A DNA stretch of 13,578 bases. Source: an uncultured Clostridia bacterium (GTDB lineage Bacteria; Bacillota; Clostridia; Christensenellales; UBA1242). Positions within the stretch are counted from its first letter, which is position 1. Every line of letters begins with the position of its first letter. This document shows, piece by piece, positions 12,101 to 13,578 of this stretch. The translations under genes were made by a program, and so were the position numbers. The DNA lies in contig CALDMJ010000113.1 in NCBI GenBank assembly GCA_937914725.1, positions 1-13,578 of the forward strand, written 5' to 3'. The notes beneath the pieces are model-generated. The model made no database searches. It saw nothing but the letters and a program-made list of their open reading frames with translations, and was not told the origin of the DNA.

Positions 12101-12721
12101 ATGGAAAACAATAATCAAGAAAACAATGACGCAAATTTGAGCAGTGAAAATCAAAACAAAGAAACCACACTCAAGCAAAAATGTGCCACCTTTTTCAAAG
12201 AACGCACTAGCAAAGAATATGTGCGACAAGGCATAAAATCGAAATGGATGCAGTACATCACATTCTTTGCAATCATAGCAGTGGTTTTGGTGCTTGATTT
12301 GGTGCTAAAATCCGTGTTTGACGGCAAAGTAGCAAAGTTTATTAGTGGGTTTATCAGTATAGACGGACGCGCGCACAATACAGGCGCAGCATTCTCAATG
12401 TTTTCAAACGCAACCGTCGCGCTGCTAGTGTTCTCAATCATATTTGTCGTGCTATTCTTGTTGTACGAATTTTTTACTATGAATACTAAACGAGGCTTAC
12501 TTTACTACATAGCGTTTGCACTACTTTTGGGCGGAACACTCGGCAACCTCGTCGACCGACTAAATTTAGGATATGTGCGCGACTTTATCAAACTCGACTT
12601 TATCGACTTTCCAATCTTTAATATTGCTGATTGCGCACTAACTGTCGGTGTCATCCTGCTTGCAATATGGATGTTAATTATTGAAACAAAGCGTCCTAAG
12701 CAAAGCGCTGAAAGGGAGTAG
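12101..12721 (+). CDS. lspA: Lipoprotein signal peptidase (signal peptidase II)
   Basis: LspA is the aspartyl protease in the membrane that removes signal peptides from diacylglyceryl-modified prolipoproteins. Four membrane segments are visible from about residue 52. Asp66/Lys70 sit in the D-x3-K motif, then HNTGAAFSMF (92-101), GNLVDR (148-153), YVRDFI with catalytic Asp161, and FNIADC with catalytic Asp177. At 206 residues it is about 40-50 longer than typical. The excess is a polar N-terminal extension (1-48) rich in Asn, Gln, Glu and Lys that should be cytoplasmic. No Shine-Dalgarno precedes the ATG; translation probably starts at the very 5' end of the mRNA. rluD follows 8 bases after the stop, the same order as lspA-ylyB in Bacillus, so the two form an operon. 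Confidence 0.95.
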   Translation: MENNNQENNDANLSSENQNKETTLKQKCATFFKERTSKEYVRQGIKSKWMQYITFFAIIAVVLVLDLVLKSVFDGKVAKFISGFISIDGRAHNTGAAFSMFSNATVALLVFSIIFVVLFLLYEFFTMNTKRGLLYYIAFALLLGGTLGNLVDRLNLGYVRDFIKLDFIDFPIFNIADCALTVGVILLAIWMLIIETKRPKQSAERE

Positions 12722-12729
12722 GTGATTTT

Positions 12730-13578
12730 ATGGAAGAAAAGCAAACCGAATTTGACGACGTCACAACTTTAATATACGATAGTAGCGTCCCGCAACGACT
12801 CGACACATATTTATCATCAATATTCACCGAGTCATCGCGCTCTCAATTAAAAAAGCACATCGACGGCGGGGATGTTTTGGTCAATAACAATGTTGTCAAA
12901 GCGGGTTACCCATTGCAAATTGGGGATGAAATCACAATATTAAGCCTTGCGCCTCCGACGATGGACATAGAACCAGAGAATATTCCGCTTGACATTGTCT
13001 TTGAAAATGACGATTATGCCGTGATAAATAAGCCGCAAGGGATGGTCGTTCACCCCGCCGTGGGCAACTACAGTGGCACGCTCGTCAACGCGCTTTTGTA
13101 TTCAATGAAATGTCTCAGCGGAGTCAACGGGCATATTCGCCCGGGGATTGTGCATCGCCTCGACAAAGACACATCAGGACTAATTGTCATCGCAAAAAAC
13201 GACATTGCGCACCGCAATCTCGCTAAGCAAATCGAAACAAAAGAGTGCAAACGCTACTACCTAGCTCTTGTCGAAGGCGTCGTGAAAGAAAATAGCGGAA
13301 CAATTGAAACCGACCTCGCGCGTGACCCCATAGACCGCAAACGTTTTGCCGTCTGCGCACCAAACGTCGGCAAACACGCTGTGACGCTCTATAAAGTCGT
13401 CAATAGATATAGAAATTACACCTTGCTTGAGTGCGAACTCAAAACAGGACGCACGCACCAAATTCGTGTCCATTGCAAATACATCGGGCACCCAATCGTC
13501 GGCGACATAACATACGGTTATAAAAAGCAGCAGTTCAAACTAAACGGACAACTTTTGCACGCCTACAAACTCGTCCTC
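12730..13578 (+). CDS. rluD: 23S rRNA pseudouridine synthase, RluD/RluA family (3' end outside the window)
   Basis: The gene is open to the right edge; 283 codons are present and the C-terminal end is missing. An S4-like RNA-binding domain covers about residues 15-75 (RLDTYL, SRSQLKKHIDGGDVLVNN). The catalytic domain follows, with NKPQGMVVHP, the HRLDKDTSG motif holding the catalytic Asp145, RYYLALVEG, and the GRTHQIRVH motif. RluD-type enzymes make pseudouridines 1911, 1915 and 1917 in helix 69 of 23S rRNA; RluC/A-type specificity cannot be excluded from the family alone. The position directly after lspA matches the RluD-like gene ylyB of Bacillus. GGGAG (12714-12718), inside the end of lspA, lies 11 bases before the ATG. 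Confidence 0.9.
   Translation, partial: MEEKQTEFDDVTTLIYDSSVPQRLDTYLSSIFTESSRSQLKKHIDGGDVLVNNNVVKAGYPLQIGDEITILSLAPPTMDIEPENIPLDIVFENDDYAVINKPQGMVVHPAVGNYSGTLVNALLYSMKCLSGVNGHIRPGIVHRLDKDTSGLIVIAKNDIAHRNLAKQIETKECKRYYLALVEGVVKENSGTIETDLARDPIDRKRFAVCAPNVGKHAVTLYKVVNRYRNYTLLECELKTGRTHQIRVHCKYIGHPIVGDITYGYKKQQFKLNGQLLHAYKLVL

Overview
The window is AT-rich and reads as a stretch of Clostridia-like (low-GC Gram-positive) chromosome. Supporting signs are AGGAG-type ribosome binding sites, consensus sigma-A promoters, an lspA-rluD pair ordered as in Bacillus, an acetyltransferase-like gene followed by a DUF6320-type zinc-ribbon membrane protein, and an A-type RNase P RNA. An uncultured, perhaps gut-associated lineage is my inference; the sequence does not name the organism. 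No phage, transposase, CRISPR, restriction or other defence gene is recognisable.

Layout. Positions 1-225 hold the 3' end of an unseen upstream unit and a terminator. A perfect promoter then drives two overlapping genes for small two-helix membrane proteins (274-926). Next is rnpB, closed by an unusually long end-to-end helix. An apparently leaderless acetyltransferase-like gene and a DUF6320-type gene follow (1444-3611), then cardiolipin synthase (3717-5177) and an orphan 199-residue protein (5239-5838). Two tandem CPBP intramembrane proteases run directly into rlmH (5980-9095). A 232-base gap with two diverged hairpin repeats leads to thymidylate kinase (9328-10026). An M14 metallopeptidase lies convergent to it on the minus strand (10029-11021). 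The last part has nucleoside diphosphate kinase, an orphan 109-residue protein, lspA, and rluD, which runs off the right edge.

Functional links. Tmk and Ndk catalyse consecutive steps to dTTP. RluD-type synthases make the pseudouridine that RlmH methylates in helix 69 of 23S rRNA. Cls, LspA, the CPBP proteins, the M14 peptidase and the small membrane proteins all concern the envelope.

The most unusual content is in the junctions. Three genes have a -10 box ending exactly 6 bases before the ATG and no Shine-Dalgarno, which predicts leaderless mRNAs. Several terminators share bases with, or abut, the next promoter. Two copies of a hairpin-plus-13-base unit differ in the hairpin by compensatory changes. 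Beyond these I found no self-evident new multi-gene system; the two-helix membrane protein pair and the tandem anchored CPBP proteins are the best protein-level candidates.
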